NCBI GenBank assembly: GCA_965651265.1
Contig: CBFGRV010000113.1
Span: 1-6,765, forward strand
From: CBFGRV01 sp965651265
Lineage (GTDB): Bacteria; Bacteroidota; Rhodothermia; Rhodothermales; VXPQ01
DNA: 6,765 nt
Direction: 5' to 3'
Part shown: positions 4,124-6,765 of the stretch, piece after piece
Numbering within the stretch: position 1 is the first letter of the stretch
Layout: every line of letters starts with the position of its first letter
Program-made: the position numbers and the translations under genes
The notes under the pieces: generated by a model
Told to the model about the DNA's origin: nothing
The model's input: the letters and a program-made list of their open reading frames with translations, nothing else
Database searches by the model: none

Positions 4124-6765
4124 ATGTCGGCTATCGCCAACGAATACTGGGAGCAGATCGAGGCGCTCTTCGCGGCAACCCTCGCGCTCTCACCTGAGGA
4201 GCGAGAGGCGCTTCTGGAGGCGTCCGGCTGCGACGCATCTCAACGCGAGTTGGTCGAGCGGCTTGTGACCGCGCACGAGAAGTCGGGAAAATTTCTAGCT
4301 GAGCTTCCTATCGACGGTATCGCGGATATAATCCGATCTGTGGAGGCTCCTCTCGAGAAGGGAAGTTATGTGGGCCCATACCGGATCGAGCGTGAGCTGG
4401 GTCGCGGCGGGATGGGACGCGTTTACCTCGCGCAGGACACGGCCCTGCATCGGCCCGTTGCCCTCAAGTTTTTGCCGCCACATCTCAACGCGGATGAGCG
4501 TGCGAAGAACCGGCTGATCAGGGAAGCACGAGCGGCATCCCGGCTGGACCATCCTCACATCGCAGTGGTGCATGACATCGGCGAGTCCGCCGACGGGCAG
4601 CTATACATCGCGATGGCTTATTACGAGGGTGAGACGCTGCGCGAGAAGCTGAAGGCTGGCCCCCTGCCGCTGGAGTCCACCCTGGATCTCTTCGAGCAGA
4701 TCACTCGGGCCCTGGCCGCTGCTCATGCCGAAGGCATCGTACATCGCGACGTAAAGCCGGGCAACGTCATCGTGTTGCCGCCGTCGGAGGTGTCGCATCG
4801 GGGTGAAACCGCAAAGCTCGTCGATTTCGGGATCGCCACGGCGGCGGACCAGGCCGATCGTGTGGATGGCGGAGATGGAGCCGACCAACATCGTCTTGAC
4901 GGATCATCCCGCGATGACATCCTCCAAAATGAATCCACGGGCGCGCGCACCGGTGCGATCCGCGGAACGCTACCCTACATGTGTCCCGAAGGAACGCGGG
5001 GCGAAGCAGTCAGCGCAGCGGGCGACGTTTGGAGCCTCGGGGTGCTTCTCTACGAGATGCTCGCGGGGCGCCGACCATTTCCGGGCGAGACGGTCGGCGA
5101 GGTGATCGACGCCATCAGGGAGCGCGAACCCGATTCGCTTCAGCCGCTCGTGCCCGAAGCTCCGGCGGCCATCGTGGAGATCGTCAACAAGTGCCTCGAG
5201 AAGGATCCGACGCGGCGCTATCCCGACGCCGGTGCACTGCTCGCCGCCCTTCATGCGACAAACGTGCAAACGCCCAGGCGTCAACGGGGCGCGGTGTCGA
5301 GAACCGGACGGTGGGCACTGGTCGCCGGAGTAGCCGCCGTGATCGTGATCGCCTTGACCTCGCGCCAGTTTCTCGCCGGATCGCGCGACCGTCCCATCGC
5401 GGAGGACGTTGCCCCAACCATTGCAACAACGCTCGAGCCTCGGCTTATCGCCGTCCTCCCATTCGACAACCTGAGCGACGATCCAGACGACGAGTACTTC
5501 GCCGCGAGCATCGGGGATGAGGTCGCTGCTCGGCTTGCGCGTCGGCGCGGGGTGCGGGTCGTGTCGGGATCATCCATGCTTGCCCATCTGATGCGCCGGG
5601 GCACCTCTCCTGATCGCGTTCCCGAAATCGGCGGCGATCTGGGTGCGGAGTTGGTCCTCGTTGGCCGTGCCGACAAGCGCGGTAACCAGGCATCACTGGA
5701 GGTCGAGCTGCTCGCAGCAGAGCGTGACTCCATCATCTGGTCGGGACGATACGACAGTCAGCTTTCCGGCGTATTTCCTCTGGCCGATACGGTCGTGCGG
5801 CACGTCGCAATCTCGATGGGCCTGCCGGCGCAAGACAGTGGTCCGGATGTCGCCGAACGCACGTTCTCGGTCCATCCGGAAGCGAATGAGCTCTACCTGA
5901 AGGCACGCTACTACTGGAACAAGCGCACCGGAGAGGATCTGGAGAGGGCCAAGGCCCTGTTCGAGGAAGCTATCGACGTCGATCCTGTCTTCGCGCGCGC
6001 GTGGGCCGGTCTGGCCGAGCTTTACAACGTCTACGCCGGCTACAATCTCTCAACGATCTCCGAATCCTATCCGAGGGCGCGCGCCGCTGCTGAGCGCGCG
6101 TTGGCTCTCGATTCAACATTGGCCGAAGCTCACGCGGCGCTCGCCACGGTCCTGTCGGATTACTACTGGCGGACCGACGACGCCGAGCACCATTTCAGGA
6201 AGGCCATCGAAAGCGATCCCGATCAGGCGGTCGCGCTCTACTGGTTCAGTGAGTTCCTGGCAAACCGAGGTCGATTCGAGGAGGCCCTCGTGATGGCGCG
6301 TCGCGCGCAGGAGGCCGATCCCTTCTCGCTCATCGCGCACGCCGACGAGGGGCGCGTCTACTATCTCTCGCGTCGCTACGACGAGGCTATACGTCATTTC
6401 AAAAAGACACTCGAACTCGGCGACCAGTTCGTGGCTTACCTCTATCTGGGATTGTCGTACGCTCAGAGCGGCATGCTCGATGAGGCCATCGCGACCCTGG
6501 AGCGGGCCCTGGTCCTCTACCCGTACCCGGACGTGATGGCGCTCCTGGCGAACGTCTACGCTCGGGCCGGCCGGCAGGCGGATGCGACGCGCCTGCTCGA
6601 TGAGCTCCTTGCTCTGCGGGAGAAGGAGGACGTCGAGGCTGCCGTCATCGCCGCCGTACATGTCGGGCTGGGCGACACGGAAGCGACCCTCACCTGGCTC
6701 GAGCGAGGCTTCGAGGAGCGGAACTGGCAGATGACCTTCCTTGCGACCGAGCCCGTCTTCGATCC
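4124..6765 (+). CDS. Transmembrane Ser/Thr protein kinase with TolB-like and TPR domains (3' end outside window)
   Basis: The frame is open from ATG 4124-4126 to the window end, giving 880 codons; family relatives typically end soon after the FxATEPVFDP segment seen last. Residues 1-80 are the usual N-terminal helical extension (YWEQIEALF, SPEEREALL). The kinase domain spans about 86-377: glycine loop GRGGMGRV (93-100), Lys115 in VALK, alpha-C Glu134, HRDVKPGN (207-214, catalytic Asp209), DFG 234-236, CPE 287-289 in place of SPE/APE, and DVWSLG (301-306). All catalytic residues are present, so it should be active. A single hydrophobic span lies at about 397-412. Residues 441-569 resemble the TolB N-terminal/FlgO-like domain (LIAVLPFDNLSDD). 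About 585-860 are TPR hairpins. The kinase should be cytoplasmic with the C-terminal half in the periplasm as sensor. The DFG-to-CPE activation segment is about 25 residues longer than usual and Asp-rich (about 241-275). The likely substrate is the sigma factor encoded just upstream (inference). Confidence 0.95.
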   Translation, partial: MSAIANEYWEQIEALFAATLALSPEEREALLEASGCDASQRELVERLVTAHEKSGKFLAELPIDGIADIIRSVEAPLEKGSYVGPYRIERELGRGGMGRVYLAQDTALHRPVALKFLPPHLNADERAKNRLIREARAASRLDHPHIAVVHDIGESADGQLYIAMAYYEGETLREKLKAGPLPLESTLDLFEQITRALAAAHAEGIVHRDVKPGNVIVLPPSEVSHRGETAKLVDFGIATAADQADRVDGGDGADQHRLDGSSRDDILQNESTGARTGAIRGTLPYMCPEGTRGEAVSAAGDVWSLGVLLYEMLAGRRPFPGETVGEVIDAIREREPDSLQPLVPEAPAAIVEIVNKCLEKDPTRRYPDAGALLAALHATNVQTPRRQRGAVSRTGRWALVAGVAAVIVIALTSRQFLAGSRDRPIAEDVAPTIATTLEPRLIAVLPFDNLSDDPDDEYFAASIGDEVAARLARRRGVRVVSGSSMLAHLMRRGTSPDRVPEIGGDLGAELVLVGRADKRGNQASLEVELLAAERDSIIWSGRYDSQLSGVFPLADTVVRHVAISMGLPAQDSGPDVAERTFSVHPEANELYLKARYYWNKRTGEDLERAKALFEEAIDVDPVFARAWAGLAELYNVYAGYNLSTISESYPRARAAAERALALDSTLAEAHAALATVLSDYYWRTDDAEHHFRKAIESDPDQAVALYWFSEFLANRGRFEEALVMARRAQEADPFSLIAHADEGRVYYLSRRYDEAIRHFKKTLELGDQFVAYLYLGLSYAQSGMLDEAIATLERALVLYPYPDVMALLANVYARAGRQADATRLLDELLALREKEDVEAAVIAAVHVGLGDTEATLTWLERGFEERNWQMTFLATEPVFD

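Noticed and set aside
4981..5520. Plus-strand open frame inside the kinase gene
   Set aside because: It is in the wrong frame relative to the kinase, whose catalytic, membrane and TolB-like segments are continuous; the product is Arg/Ser-rich.
6113..6661. Minus-strand open frame of 182 residues opposite the kinase TPR region
   Set aside because: It is antisense to clear TPR repeats; acidic/Val-rich pattern is the expected complement and no family is recognisable.

Overview
The window is GC-rich and densely coding. It looks chromosomal, from a soil- or sediment-type bacterium of the Gemmatimonadota/Acidobacteriota kind. That placement is an inference from the gene families: TIGR02999-type ECF sigma factors next to Hanks-type Ser/Thr kinases that carry a TolB-like domain and TPRs are abundant in those phyla. 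I see no mobile element, tRNA, rRNA or CRISPR array.

Layout. (1) Positions 1-414, plus strand: the 3' end of a TPR protein, probably the tail of another TPR-type Ser/Thr kinase or regulator. (2) Positions 3301 down to 466, minus strand: three co-oriented genes. First is an ECF sigma factor (2750-3301). After 110 nt with two strong inverted repeats comes an SBP56-family selenium-binding protein / methanethiol oxidase homologue (1209-2639). It overlaps by 4 nt a six-helix membrane protein with a very histidine-rich loop (466-1212). (3) Positions 3302-3457: a 156-nt divergent intergenic region that must hold control signals for both directions. (4) Positions 3458-6765, plus strand: a second, paralogous ECF sigma factor (3458-4021), then a large transmembrane Ser/Thr kinase with TolB-like and TPR domains (4124 to beyond the window end).

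How it may work together (inference). Both sigma factors lack most of the acidic residues usual in ECF region 2.2 and carry a Thr-containing LNT-x-DLVHE segment instead. In the Vibrio EcfP/PknT pair, a sigma factor of the kinase-linked ECF group is switched on by phosphorylation of a threonine in that region. The right-hand kinase may therefore sense an envelope signal through its C-terminal half and phosphorylate one or both sigma factors. One sigma heads the kinase side, the other the SBP56/membrane-protein side. The payload would be a putative copper-dependent sulfur-compound oxidase with a metal-handling membrane partner. The least ordinary aspects are this regulatory wiring around an SBP56 operon, the His-rich partner protein and the enlarged Asp-rich activation segment of the kinase. 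The individual families are all known.
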